A stretch of 64,000 nucleotides of DNA from Flavimaricola sp. (GCA_029255105.1 JAQWWH010000016.1:106345-170344), one strand, 5' to 3'; shown: positions 15,582 through 24,131, numbered from the stretch's first letter. Notes: generated by a model from the letters alone, not told the origin. Numbers and translations are program-made.

Positions 15582-16469
15582 ATGGACGTTCGTGCGATTG
15601 CAATGGGGCTGGTCTTTGCGATCATCTGGTCCTCGGCCTTTACCTCGGCACGTGTCATCGTCGAGTATGCGCCGCCCCTGACGGCGCTCGCCCTGCGCTT
15701 TCTGGTATCCGGCCTTATCGGCATCCTTATTGCCGCAGCCCTTGGCCAAAGCGCCTGGCTGAGCCGGCGGCAATGGACCGGAGTCGTCGTCTTTGGCATC
15801 TGCCAGAACGCCCTTTACCTTGGCATGAACTTTGTCGCGATGCAGACGGTCGAGGCGTCTTTTGCGGCCATCATCGCCTCGACCATGCCGCTTCTTGTTG
15901 CGCTTGTCGGCTGGGCCTTTCTTGGGGATCGGCCCCGTCCGCTGGCAATCGGCGGACTTCTTGCCGGTGTTGTTGGCGTGGCCATCATCATGGGATCGCG
16001 GCTGCAGGGCCATGTCGATCCGCTTGGCACCATCTTGTGCGTGCTAGGGGTCGTGTCCCTGACAGTGGCGACCCTGGCCGTGCGGGGCGCGTCGTCGGGC
16101 GGCAACGTCCTGATGATCGTTGGGCTGCAGATGCTGGTCGGGGCGGCCCTGCTGGCGATTCCGGCGGCCCTGTTTGAAACATTTGACGTCACCTGGAACT
16201 GGCAGCTTGGCGTCGCATTCGGTTACACCACGCTCTTCCCCGGCCTCGTTGCAACCGTTGTCTGGTTTCTGCTGGTGCAGCGGATCGGCGCAGTCAAGGC
16301 GGCAACGTTCCACTTTCTCAACCCGTTCTTCGGGGTGGCCATCGCGGCGGTCTTGTTGGGGGAAAGCCTCGACCTTCTGGATATTCTGGGGGTTGTCATT
16401 ATCGCTGGTGGCATCCTTGCCGTTCAGCTGTCACGGCAAAGCGTCAGGCCGCAGCCCACGATGAGTTGA
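15582..16469 (+). CDS. EamA/DMT-family transporter
   Basis: The 295-residue protein has ten predicted helices arranged as two EamA repeats (IIWSSAFTSARVIV... and ...LGESLDLLDILGVVIIAGG). The DMT superfamily mainly exports amino acids and metabolites; the substrate here is unknown. The start ATG follows AAGGGGACATC; the track ORF includes 21 additional upstream codons that overlap the HU terminator and are not used. It stands alone between that terminator and the ccdA-like gene. Confidence 0.8.
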   Translation: MDVRAIAMGLVFAIIWSSAFTSARVIVEYAPPLTALALRFLVSGLIGILIAAALGQSAWLSRRQWTGVVVFGICQNALYLGMNFVAMQTVEASFAAIIASTMPLLVALVGWAFLGDRPRPLAIGGLLAGVVGVAIIMGSRLQGHVDPLGTILCVLGVVSLTVATLAVRGASSGGNVLMIVGLQMLVGAALLAIPAALFETFDVTWNWQLGVAFGYTTLFPGLVATVVWFLLVQRIGAVKAATFHFLNPFFGVAIAAVLLGESLDLLDILGVVIIAGGILAVQLSRQSVRPQPTMS

Positions 16470-16527
16470 CCCTTTGTAACCCGACAAGGGGCTGACAGCA
16501 CTACGACCTTTGACCATGGTCGGGCGC

Positions 16528-17241
16528 ATGGAGCTTTTGTTCGGATATCTGGCCGGTCTGCTGACCCTGATCAACCCCTGCGTCCTGCCGGTGTTGCCGA
16601 TTGTTCTGGCGACGGCCCTTCAGGCGACGCGCTGGGGGCCGGTGGCGCTGGCGGCAGGGATGAGCCTGTCCTTTGTCACCTTTGGTCTGGGTTTAGTGGT
16701 CTTTGGTCGGGCCATCGGCCTTATGCCGGAAACTGTGGCGCAAGTAGGTGCCCTGTTCATGATAGGCTTTGGGGCGGTGTTGCTCGTCCCCCGCTTTTCG
16801 GACCGCTTTGCCCTTGCGACGGCTGGCGTCTCGGCCCGGGCGGATGCGGGGATCGACAGGATCGACCAAAGCGGGGTCCAAGGCCAGTTTCTGGGGGGCC
16901 TGCTGCTGGGGGCGGTCTGGGTGCCTTGCGTCGGGCCAACCCTGGGCGGGGCCTCTGCGCTTGCCTCTCAGGGGGAAAGCCTGCTTTGGGCCGGGGCGAT
17001 CATGGTCTCTTTTGCCCTAGGTATCTCAACCATCATTATTGCGCTGGGCTATGGCGCCCAAAACGCCATCCGAAGTCGCCGCGACCTGCTGCGCAGGATT
17101 GCGGAGAAAGCACGGCCTGCAATGGGCATCATATTTGTCCTGACCGGCCTCGCCCTGTTCCTGGAACTACACAAATACGCCGAGATCTGGCTGATCCAGA
17201 CCTTGCCCTTCTGGCTTCAGGACCTGTCGGTCCGCTTTTGA
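16528..17241 (+). CDS. CcdA/DsbD-type thiol-disulfide transmembrane protein
   Basis: This 237-residue membrane protein resembles CcdA. The two redox cysteines lie in conserved proline motifs, INPCVLPVLP (Cys18) and VPCVGPTLGG (Cys134), each at the start of a helical repeat. CcdA-type proteins carry electrons from cytoplasmic thioredoxin across the membrane to periplasmic thiol proteins. The next gene encodes a Tat-exported thioredoxin with only 14 bp between them, which is probably its partner. The start could be either of two ATGs four codons apart; the shorter fits the family better. Confidence 0.85.
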   Translation: MELLFGYLAGLLTLINPCVLPVLPIVLATALQATRWGPVALAAGMSLSFVTFGLGLVVFGRAIGLMPETVAQVGALFMIGFGAVLLVPRFSDRFALATAGVSARADAGIDRIDQSGVQGQFLGGLLLGAVWVPCVGPTLGGASALASQGESLLWAGAIMVSFALGISTIIIALGYGAQNAIRSRRDLLRRIAEKARPAMGIIFVLTGLALFLELHKYAEIWLIQTLPFWLQDLSVRF

Positions 17242-17255
17242 CAAGGAGAATGCTC

Positions 17256-17663
17256 ATGCACCGTCGCACCTTCCTCACCCTCACCGGGGCCGCCACAATT
17301 GCGCCGCTGACGGCCCATGCTGCACCACTGGACTATACTCCGGGGCTTGTGACCGAGAGGCTTGCCGCGGGCGAGACGGTTTTCGTGGATTTCAAGGCCA
17401 GTTGGTGTTCCACCTGCGCTGCGCAGTCGCGTGTGCTCGACAGCCTGAAGGCCGCCAATCCGGCGTACGAGGCGAACATCACCTTTATAGACGTCGATTG
17501 GGATACCCATGGCAACGGCGATTTGGCCAACAGCCTGAACATCCCGCGACGGTCGACGCTGGTGGTTCTGCGCGGCGATCAAGAGCTTGGACGTATCGTG
17601 GCCGGAACCGCACAGCGCGATATTCAGGCGCTGATGGATATTGCGCTGTCAGCCTCGTCCTGA
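17256..17663 (+). CDS. Tat-exported thioredoxin-fold protein
   Basis: The 135-residue protein begins with a twin-arginine signal (HRRTFLTLTGAAT) ending near HAA. The thioredoxin active site is WCSTC at 50-54, and a cis-proline appears in IPRRSTLVV. After cleavage it would be a periplasmic reductase of about 110 residues. Use of Tat rather than Sec suggests it folds in the cytoplasm, perhaps with a cofactor. The start is the ATG with AAGGAG seven bases upstream, rather than the ATG two codons earlier. Its 3' end overlaps the convergent bhcR by 40 bp. Confidence 0.82.
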   Translation: MHRRTFLTLTGAATIAPLTAHAAPLDYTPGLVTERLAAGETVFVDFKASWCSTCAAQSRVLDSLKAANPAYEANITFIDVDWDTHGNGDLANSLNIPRRSTLVVLRGDQELGRIVAGTAQRDIQALMDIALSASS

Positions 17664-18472
17664 CGCGGGCGGCCGCCGATAGCGAGGGTCAGGGCATCAG
17701 CTGCCCTGATCACCCGTTCACCCAATCTGGCGATCGACTGATCCTCGATCCGGCTGGTGGGGCCTGACACGGAAACCCCTGCCACAGCCTCGCCATGCAC
17801 GTCATAGATGGCAGCGGCGATGCAGCGCATGCCAAGGTTCTTCTCTTCTGCATCGATAGAGTAACCGCGCCCCTGTATCGCAACGAGGTCCCGGCGCAGG
17901 TCGTCGGGGGCCGTCAGGGTGTGCTGGGTGAATGAGGTCAACACATTGCCCTCAAGGAACCGGTCCAGCCGGTCAGGGGGCATCTGCGCCAACAATGCCT
18001 TGCCGATGCCAGAGGCATGCAGGGGCGACATGGTGCCCGGCGGAAAGAACGCGCGGATCGAGGCGTGGGTTTCGACCTGGCTGACGAACAGGACCGATCC
18101 GCCCTGTTGCACCCCAAGGTTCGCCGTTTCGCCCGTCGCCTCCATAAGGTCGCGCAGGATGGGACGGGCGCGATCTACAAGCGAGGTCCGCCGCAGAAAG
18201 CGTGAGCCGATCAGAAACGCCCCCGCACCGATATGCCAAAGCTGCTGATCAGCCTCAAAGTCGACGATGCCGCGTCCCTGAAGGGTGACAAGCACCCGGT
18301 AGACAGTGGCCGGAGATTGGTCGAGGTCCGACGCGAGGCCCGACAAGGTAGACCCTCCCATCTCGCTTAGCCGTTCAAGAACTTCCATCGCGCGATCCAG
18401 CGACTTGATGGTGTTCTGTTCGGTCTTGTCCTCCCAGTCGCGGGGACGGCCGCGGGCCTTGCGTTCGGTCAT
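17624..18472 (-). CDS. bhcR: BhcR, IclR-family regulator of the beta-hydroxyaspartate cycle
   Basis: The 282-residue protein has an N-terminal winged helix (AMEVLERLSEMGGSTLSGLASDL, then SPATVYRVLVTLQGRGIV) and a C-terminal IclR effector domain. It is divergent from bhcA with a 223-bp AT-rich intergenic region, matching the bhcRABCD layout known from Paracoccus denitrificans, where BhcR controls the operon and glyoxylate alters its DNA binding. The start follows CGAGGGCAAT. IclR proteins bind as dimers or tetramers to palindromes, and candidate operators are visible upstream. The name rests mainly on synteny plus family. Confidence 0.88.
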   Translation of the reverse strand: MTERKARGRPRDWEDKTEQNTIKSLDRAMEVLERLSEMGGSTLSGLASDLDQSPATVYRVLVTLQGRGIVDFEADQQLWHIGAGAFLIGSRFLRRTSLVDRARPILRDLMEATGETANLGVQQGGSVLFVSQVETHASIRAFFPPGTMSPLHASGIGKALLAQMPPDRLDRFLEGNVLTSFTQHTLTAPDDLRRDLVAIQGRGYSIDAEEKNLGMRCIAAAIYDVHGEAVAGVSVSGPTSRIEDQSIARLGERVIRAADALTLAIGGRPRQDEADSAISISA

Positions 18473-18538
18473 ATTGCCCTCGAGGTTTGATGCCGGTTGA
18501 CCATCGCTATCGCGTGGTCAGGCCTGCCTGCAAGGTGA

Positions 18539-18584
18539 TTTTCATGCATATGAAAAAGTAAACCGCTATATGAAAAAATCAACC
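18539..18584. promoter_or_regulatory. Candidate BhcR operator array in the bhcR-bhcA intergenic region
   Basis: A perfect inverted repeat TTTTCAT-gcat-ATGAAAA (18539-18556) overlaps two direct repeats, ATATGAAAAAGTAAACC and ATATGAAAAAATCAACC, spaced 20 bp apart. The 20-bp period is about two helical turns, suiting side-by-side binding of IclR-type dimers. It lies 66 bp from bhcR and 112 bp from bhcA, suitable for control of both. This is inferred from sequence; no footprint is known to me for this organism. Confidence 0.6.
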
Positions 18585-18695
18585 ATCTGATAAATAGTAC
18601 TAAATCTGTGATGTGTGAAAACGAAAAAACATTTCAAAAAAATTGCGGTGTGGGCAGAGGGCCCCTATGAAGGACCATCCAGAGGAGGAATTCGC

Positions 18696-19901
18696 ATGAG
18701 CTTTCAGAACCCCGTCTTTATTCCCGGCCCGACCAACATGCCGGAGGCGATCCGCAAAGCCTGCGATATGCCGACCATCGACCACCGCTCGCCCCTGTTC
18801 GGGCAGATGCTGCACCCGGCAATCGAGGGTGTGCGCAAGGTCATGAAGTCATCCTCTGCCGAGATTTTCATATTCCCGTCCACCGGCACCGGCGGCTGGG
18901 AGACGGCCCTGACCAACACCCTGTCCCCCGGCGACAAGGTACTGATGGCCCGCAACGGCATGTTCTCGCACCGCTGGATCGATATGTGCCAGCGTCACGG
19001 TCTGGACGTCCAGATTATCGAAACACCCTGGGGTCACGGCATTGACGCGGCCGAGTATGAGGCGGCTCTGACCGCCGACACCGGGCATCAGATCAAGGCG
19101 GTCCTTGCCACCCACAACGAAACTGCGACAGGGGTCCTATCGGATATTGCTGCGGTCCGCCGAGCAATGGACGCGGCAAACCATCCTGCCCTTTTGTTTG
19201 TGGATGGCGTGTCCTCCATCGGGTCGATGAACTTTGAATTCGACGCCTGGGGCGTGGACGTTGCCGTGACGGGTTCGCAAAAGGGCTTTATGTTGCCGCC
19301 CGGTCTGGCAATCGTCGGCTTCAGCGCCAAAGCGATGGACATGACCGAAGGGGCGAAGCTGCCGCGCACTTTCTTTGACATTCGTGACATGGAAAAGGCC
19401 TATGCCAACAACGCCTATCCCTACACACCGGCCGTCGGCCTGATCAACGGGTTGAGCCTGGCCTGTGACATGCTGCTCAAAGAAGGGCTCGAGAACGTCT
19501 TTGCCCGTCACCATCGGATCGCCGAAGGCGTGCGCGCCGCTGTTGGCGGTTGGGGGCTTGAAATGTGCGCCGCCCGCCCCGAGTTCTATTCAGACAGCGT
19601 CAGCGCGGTTCGGACCCCGGCTGGTTTCGATGCGACATCTATCGTGCAGCATGCAGCCACCAAATACGGCATGGCCTTTGGTGTTGGCCTGGGCGAAGTA
19701 GCGGGCAAGGTTTTCCGCATCGGCCACCTTGGCAGTCTGACCGACGCCATGATGCTTTCGGGGCTGGCCACGGTCGAGATGTGCATGGTCGACCTCGGCC
19801 TCGACGTGAAACTCGGCTCCGGCGTTGCCGCTGCGCAGGCCGTCTACATGGCCCCTCAGGTCATGGACAAGAAGGTCATGGCCAAGAAGGACGCAGCGTG
19901 A
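18696..19901 (+). CDS. bhcA: BhcA, aspartate-glyoxylate aminotransferase
   Basis: The 401-residue protein is a fold-type I, class V PLP aminotransferase of the serine-glyoxylate type. The PLP lysine is Lys196 in VTGSQKGFMLPPG; the N-terminus MSFQNPVFIPGPTNMPEA is characteristic. BhcA transfers the amino group of aspartate to glyoxylate, making oxaloacetate and glycine, and so closes the beta-hydroxyaspartate cycle and feeds glycine to BhcC. The ATG follows AGAGGAGGAA. Its stop overlaps the next start by one base (TGATG). Context from bhcB-D makes the specific name secure. Confidence 0.93.
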   Translation: MSFQNPVFIPGPTNMPEAIRKACDMPTIDHRSPLFGQMLHPAIEGVRKVMKSSSAEIFIFPSTGTGGWETALTNTLSPGDKVLMARNGMFSHRWIDMCQRHGLDVQIIETPWGHGIDAAEYEAALTADTGHQIKAVLATHNETATGVLSDIAAVRRAMDAANHPALLFVDGVSSIGSMNFEFDAWGVDVAVTGSQKGFMLPPGLAIVGFSAKAMDMTEGAKLPRTFFDIRDMEKAYANNAYPYTPAVGLINGLSLACDMLLKEGLENVFARHHRIAEGVRAAVGGWGLEMCAARPEFYSDSVSAVRTPAGFDATSIVQHAATKYGMAFGVGLGEVAGKVFRIGHLGSLTDAMMLSGLATVEMCMVDLGLDVKLGSGVAAAQAVYMAPQVMDKKVMAKKDAA

Positions 19902-20866
19902 TGAAGGACACCATGTATATCCCCACATATGACGACATGCTGGCGGCGCATGAGCGGATCAAACCCTACATCCACCGCACGCCGGTTCTGACATCGTCCT
20001 ACCTGAACGACCTCACCGGCGCGCAGTTGTTTTTCAAATGCGAGAACTTCCAAAAGGCAGGGGCGTTCAAGGTTCGTGGTGCCTCTAACGCGGTCTTTGG
20101 CCTGTCCGATGACATGCTTGAAAAGGGTGTTGCGACCCACTCATCCGGTAACCATGCCTTGTCGCTGAGCTATGCGGCCGGGCGCCGGGGCATCCCCTGC
20201 AACGTCGTCATGCCGCGTACCGCCCCCCAGGCCAAGAAGGACGCGGTGCGGGGATACGGCGGGATCATCACCGAGTGCGAGCCTTCGACCACCAGCCGCG
20301 AGGCGGTGTTTGCCGAAGTGCAGGCCCGCACCGGTGCCGAATTCGTCCACCCGTACAACGATCCCCGCGTGATCGCTGGTCAAGGCACCTGCTCGCGCGA
20401 GTTGATGGAGCAGACCGACGGTCTGGATATGGTAGTCGCGCCCATCGGCGGCGGTGGTATGATCTCGGGCACCTGCCTGACCCTGTCGACGCTGGCCCCC
20501 GAGGTGAAGGTGATCGCAGCAGAACCAGAGAATGCCGACGACGCTTTTCGCAGCTTCAAGGCAGGTCACATCATCGCCGATGACGCGCCCGAGACCGTCG
20601 CCGACGGGCTGAAGGTGCCGCTGAAGGACCTCACCTGGCACTTTGTCTCGACCTATGTGAACGACATCTACACCGCCTCCGAGGACGAGATCGTCGAGGC
20701 GATGAAACTGACGTGGAAGCGGATGAAGATCATCATCGAGGCCAGCTGTGCTGTGCCGCTTGCGATCATTCTGAAGAACAAGGACGCCTTCGCGGGCAAA
20801 CGCGTGGGCGTCATCATCACCGGCGGCAATGTCGATCTTGACACGCTGCCCTGGTTCAAGGGCTGA
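19901..20866 (+). CDS. bhcB: BhcB, erythro-beta-hydroxyaspartate dehydratase
   Basis: The 321-residue protein is a fold-type II PLP enzyme of the threonine dehydratase/serine racemase group: Lys57 in AFKVRGASNA binds PLP, SSGNHALSLSYAA follows, and a Gly-rich phosphate loop (GGGGMISG) appears near 185. In the cycle it eliminates water from beta-hydroxyaspartate to give iminosuccinate. The start shares one base with the bhcA stop; an ATG four codons further in is an alternative. Without the cluster it could be read as a generic threonine dehydratase. Confidence 0.92.
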   Translation: MKDTMYIPTYDDMLAAHERIKPYIHRTPVLTSSYLNDLTGAQLFFKCENFQKAGAFKVRGASNAVFGLSDDMLEKGVATHSSGNHALSLSYAAGRRGIPCNVVMPRTAPQAKKDAVRGYGGIITECEPSTTSREAVFAEVQARTGAEFVHPYNDPRVIAGQGTCSRELMEQTDGLDMVVAPIGGGGMISGTCLTLSTLAPEVKVIAAEPENADDAFRSFKAGHIIADDAPETVADGLKVPLKDLTWHFVSTYVNDIYTASEDEIVEAMKLTWKRMKIIIEASCAVPLAIILKNKDAFAGKRVGVIITGGNVDLDTLPWFKG

Positions 20867-20876
20867 GGAGACTGCA

Positions 20877-22040
20877 ATGAACAAGCAAACATCGTTCGAA
20901 GGACTTGAGGTTGGCTATGATGTTCCGGCCCTTCCGGGCATGGACGAGGCCGATATCCAGACACCTTGCCTGGTTCTTGACCTGGATGCGCTAGAGCGCA
21001 ACATCAAGAAGATGGGTGATTTCGCCAAGGAGATGGGCGTTCGCCACCGGGTTCACGGCAAGATGCACAAGTCGGTCGACGTGGCCCTCTTGCAGGAAAC
21101 TCTGGGCGGTTCCGTCGGTGTGTGCTGCCAAAAGGTCAGCGAGGCCGAGGTCTTTGCCCGTGGCGGGATCAAGGACGTTCTGGTGTCCAACCAGGTGCGT
21201 CAGCCCGAAAAGATCGACCGCCTTGCCCGCCTGCCCAAGCTGGGCGCCCGCGCCATCTGCTGCGTCGACGATCTGGCCAACGTGGCCGATCTGTCTGATG
21301 CGGCGGTGCGTCATGGCACCCAGATCGAATGCTTGGTCGAGATTGACTGCGGCGCCGGTCGCTGCGGTGTGACGACGACCCCGGCTGTGGTCGAAATCGC
21401 AAAGGCAATCGACGCAGCCCCCGGTCTGAAGTTCGCAGGCCTTCAGGCCTACCAGGGCGCGATGCAGCACCTCGACAGCTATGAGGACCGCAAGGCCAAG
21501 ATCGAGATTGCCGTGGCCCAGGTCAAGGACGCGGTCGACACCCTAAAGTCCGAAGGACTGGAGTGCGATATCGTCGGCGGTGGTGGGACAGGTTCCTACT
21601 ACTTTGAGGGGACCTCGGGCGTCTATAACGAGCTTCAGTGCGGGTCCTACGCGTTCATGGACGCTGACTATGGCCGCATACTGGACAAGGACGGCAACCG
21701 GATCGACCAGGGCGAGTGGGAGAATGCGCTGTTCATCCTGACCTCGGTCATGAGCCATGCCAAGGCCGAAAAGGCCATCGTTGATGCGGGCCTGAAGGCC
21801 CAGTCCGTCGACAGCGGTCTGCCGGTGATCTTTGGCCGCACGGATGTCACCTATGTCAAATGCTCGGACGAGCATGGTGTGGTGGCTGATCCTGATGGTG
21901 TGCTGAAGGTGAATGACAAGTTGCGCCTGGTGCCCGGCCACTGTGATCCGACCTGCAACGTACACGACTGGTATGTTGGTGTGCGAAACGGCAAGGTCGA
22001 AACCCTCTGGCCCGTGTCGGCCCGCGGCAAAGCCTACTGA
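20877..22040 (+). CDS. bhcC: BhcC, beta-hydroxyaspartate aldolase
   Basis: The 387-residue protein has the alanine-racemase/D-threonine-aldolase fold: the PLP lysine is Lys62 in RVHGKMHKS, and the C-terminal domain ends with a metal-site segment VPGHCDPTCN. BhcC condenses glycine and glyoxylate to erythro-beta-hydroxyaspartate. A strong GAGGAG lies six bases before the ATG, 10 bp after bhcB. About 70 bp of coding sequence near the end (VYNELQCGSYAFMD) is typical of the DSD1-like family. Confidence 0.92.
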   Translation: MNKQTSFEGLEVGYDVPALPGMDEADIQTPCLVLDLDALERNIKKMGDFAKEMGVRHRVHGKMHKSVDVALLQETLGGSVGVCCQKVSEAEVFARGGIKDVLVSNQVRQPEKIDRLARLPKLGARAICCVDDLANVADLSDAAVRHGTQIECLVEIDCGAGRCGVTTTPAVVEIAKAIDAAPGLKFAGLQAYQGAMQHLDSYEDRKAKIEIAVAQVKDAVDTLKSEGLECDIVGGGGTGSYYFEGTSGVYNELQCGSYAFMDADYGRILDKDGNRIDQGEWENALFILTSVMSHAKAEKAIVDAGLKAQSVDSGLPVIFGRTDVTYVKCSDEHGVVADPDGVLKVNDKLRLVPGHCDPTCNVHDWYVGVRNGKVETLWPVSARGKAY

Positions 22041-22049
22041 CGCACCTGG

Positions 22050-22098
22050 CCCCGCCGGAGGAGCCTCCGGCGGGGATATTTTTGATCCGAAGAAGCAG
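22050..22098 (+). repeat. Dispersed intergenic repeat, copy c (inside the bhc operon)
   Basis: This is the best-formed copy. A perfect 11-bp stem CCCCGCCGGAG/CTCCGGCGGGG with loop GAGC is followed by ATATTTTT and then GATCCGAAGAAGCAGG. The stem plus U-run looks like an intrinsic terminator but sits between bhcC and bhcD, so it may attenuate bhcD or stabilise the upstream mRNA. Confidence 0.7.
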
Positions 22099-22136
22099 GG
22101 GACGGTGCGCCGTTCCTCGCAGGGAGAATAGCTGAG

Positions 22137-23102
22137 ATGTGGATTGTGCCCGAAGGGACCATCGGCGGTCTGATGACGCCGGATGCGGCATTCGCGGCGG
22201 TTGAGCAGGTGTTCGCCGCGATGTCGCGAGGGGATGCCTACAATTTTCCGGTCATCCGTGAGGCAATCGGTCATGCCGACGCCCTCTACGGGTTCAAGTC
22301 CGGCTTTGACCGGGCCGGTCTGAACCTTGGCCTGAAATCGGGCGGCTACTGGCCTGGCAATGCCGACAAGGGCCTGACGAACCACCAGTCGACCGTGATC
22401 CTGTTTGACGCCGATACCGGCAGGGCCAAGGCGCTGGTCGGGGGCAATCTGTTGACGGCCCTGCGGACCGCCGCGGCCTCGGCCGTGTCGATCAAGCATC
22501 TGGCACGGCCAGATGCCAAGGTCCTTGGCATTGTCGGTGCGGGTCACCAGTCGGCCTTTCAAATGCGGGCGGCGGTTGCGCAGCGCGACTTTGAAAGGGT
22601 GATCGGCTGGAACCTGCATCCCGAGATGCTGAGCCGCCTGGCCGATACCGCGGCGGAACTGGGTTTGCCGTTCGAGGCTGTCACCCTTGATCGGCTGGCG
22701 GCTGAGGCGGAAGTGATCATCACGATCACTTCGTCATTCGATCCGATCCTGATGGATGCCCAGATCACCCCGGGTACTCACCTGGCTTGCATGGGCACCG
22801 ATACCAAGGGAAAGCAGGAAGTGGATGCCGCCCTTGTGGCCCGCGCCACTGTCTTTACCGACGAAGTGGCGCAATCCGTTACCCTGGGCGAAGCGCAACA
22901 TGCAGTCGCCGCAGGGCTGAAAGCAGAGGCCGACATCGCCGAAATGGGCGCGGTCATCAATGGCACGCACCCGGGTCGTACGTCGGACGCGGAAGTGACC
23001 CTGTTTGATGGAACAGGTGTCGGCCTGCAGGATCTGGCGGTCGCGGCCGCAGTTCTTGACCTTGCCATTGCGACGGGCATCGCCATGGAAGTCGAGTTCT
23101 GA
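22137..23102 (+). CDS. bhcD: BhcD, iminosuccinate reductase
   Basis: The 321-residue protein belongs to the ornithine cyclodeaminase/mu-crystallin family, with a substrate lysine/arginine region (GFKSGFD, GLNLGLKSGGYWPGN) and a nucleotide-binding LGIVGAGHQSAFQMRA near residue 125. BhcD reduces iminosuccinate to aspartate with NADH, completing the last reductive step. A GGAG sits about 10 bases before the ATG. The 96-bp gap from bhcC holds the dispersed repeat. It ends 3 bp from a convergent LacI-type gene. Confidence 0.92.
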   Translation: MWIVPEGTIGGLMTPDAAFAAVEQVFAAMSRGDAYNFPVIREAIGHADALYGFKSGFDRAGLNLGLKSGGYWPGNADKGLTNHQSTVILFDADTGRAKALVGGNLLTALRTAAASAVSIKHLARPDAKVLGIVGAGHQSAFQMRAAVAQRDFERVIGWNLHPEMLSRLADTAAELGLPFEAVTLDRLAAEAEVIITITSSFDPILMDAQITPGTHLACMGTDTKGKQEVDAALVARATVFTDEVAQSVTLGEAQHAVAAGLKAEADIAEMGAVINGTHPGRTSDAEVTLFDGTGVGLQDLAVAAAVLDLAIATGIAMEVEF

Positions 23103-23105
23103 AGC

Positions 23106-24131
23106 CTACCGCCGCAACAAGGTATCGCCGTAAGCCAGTCTTGGCGTCAGTTCGACAATCTGATCGACATCCGCGGTAGGATCCGCCGTTCTGGCCGCGA
23201 TGATCCTGGCGGCCTTTACACCGACCTCGCGCCGGCAGGCGTCCATGGTTGCGAGCTGCCGGGGCAACCCTTCGAGCAGTTCGACCCCGTTGAAACCGGC
23301 CAGGCCGATGCGTCCGGGGATGTCGATCCCCTTTTCGAGCAGGTACAGAAGCCCGCCTGCACCGATCATGTCGTTCGAATAATAGAGAAAATCGATCTTT
23401 GGACTGCGCTCCAGGATGGATTGTGTCATCTCGCGGCCTTTGGCCAGGGCCGACCCGCCTGAGTAGAACTCGCGATCCACGATCTCGAGTCCGGCCTTTC
23501 CAAGGGTCCTCGTGAAGCCTTCGAACCGCTTTCTGGCTCGGTGATCAAGCGGCATCTTGGTGCCCAGAAAGCCGATATTCCGGTAGCCCGCCTCTATGAT
23601 GGCCTCAGCCATGACCCGGCCCGCTCGCCGGTGCGAGATGCCGACACAAGCGTCGATCGGCTCACCATCCACATCCATGATCTCGACCACCGGCACGGCG
23701 GCCTGCGCCAACATCGCACGGGAGGCTTCGGAATGTTCCAGACCTGCAATGATCACCCCGGCAGGCCGCCAGGATAGCATCTCGAAAAGGACCTTTTCTT
23801 CCTTTTCGCTCATGTAATCGGTCACCCCGACGACCGGCTGCAGGTCTGTGTCTTCCAGTGCCTCGGAAATGCCGGACAGCACCTCTGGGAAGACCATGTT
23901 GCTGAGCGAAGGGATGATCACTGCGACAAGGTTGACATGGCTTGAGGCCAGTGCGCCCGCGATCTTGTTCGGAACGTAGCCGAGCCGTTTGGCGGCGTCT
24001 TGGACCTTGCGCCGTGTCGCCTCGCTCACGTCGCCTTTGTTGCGCAGGACGCGGCTGACTGTCATTTCGCTTACACCCGACGCTTCGGATACATCTCGGA
24101 GGGTGAGGGGCCGTCTGGGCGGAGGGGTCAA
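23106..24131 (-). CDS. LacI/GntR-type transcriptional regulator
   Basis: The 341-residue protein has the N-terminal LacI helix-turn-helix and hinge (VSEASGVSEMTVSRVLRNKGDVSEATRRKV) and a periplasmic-binding-like effector domain (IPSLSNMVFPEVLSGI). It most resembles the GntR gluconate-repressor subgroup. No sugar gene adjoins it, so the target is unknown. The start is uncertain: the only in-frame start before the HTH is a TTG with no good Shine-Dalgarno, and a stop lies upstream. A short out-of-frame ATG ORF (nine codons, after AAAGGAG) ends with a TGA overlapping that TTG. Confidence 0.82.
   Translation of the reverse strand: MTPPPRRPLTLRDVSEASGVSEMTVSRVLRNKGDVSEATRRKVQDAAKRLGYVPNKIAGALASSHVNLVAVIIPSLSNMVFPEVLSGISEALEDTDLQPVVGVTDYMSEKEEKVLFEMLSWRPAGVIIAGLEHSEASRAMLAQAAVPVVEIMDVDGEPIDACVGISHRRAGRVMAEAIIEAGYRNIGFLGTKMPLDHRARKRFEGFTRTLGKAGLEIVDREFYSGGSALAKGREMTQSILERSPKIDFLYYSNDMIGAGGLLYLLEKGIDIPGRIGLAGFNGVELLEGLPRQLATMDACRREVGVKAARIIAARTADPTADVDQIVELTPRLAYGDTLLRR

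Noticed and set aside
21543-22619. 358-codon minus-strand ORF across bhcC-bhcD
   Set aside because: It spans the end of bhcC, the intergenic repeat and the start of bhcD on the opposite strand, and has no recognisable motif.
23106-24131. Gluconate repressor assignment for the LacI-type gene
   Set aside because: The sequence resembles the GntR subgroup, but no gluconate kinase, permease or Entner-Doudoroff gene is nearby, so a specific ligand is not supported.
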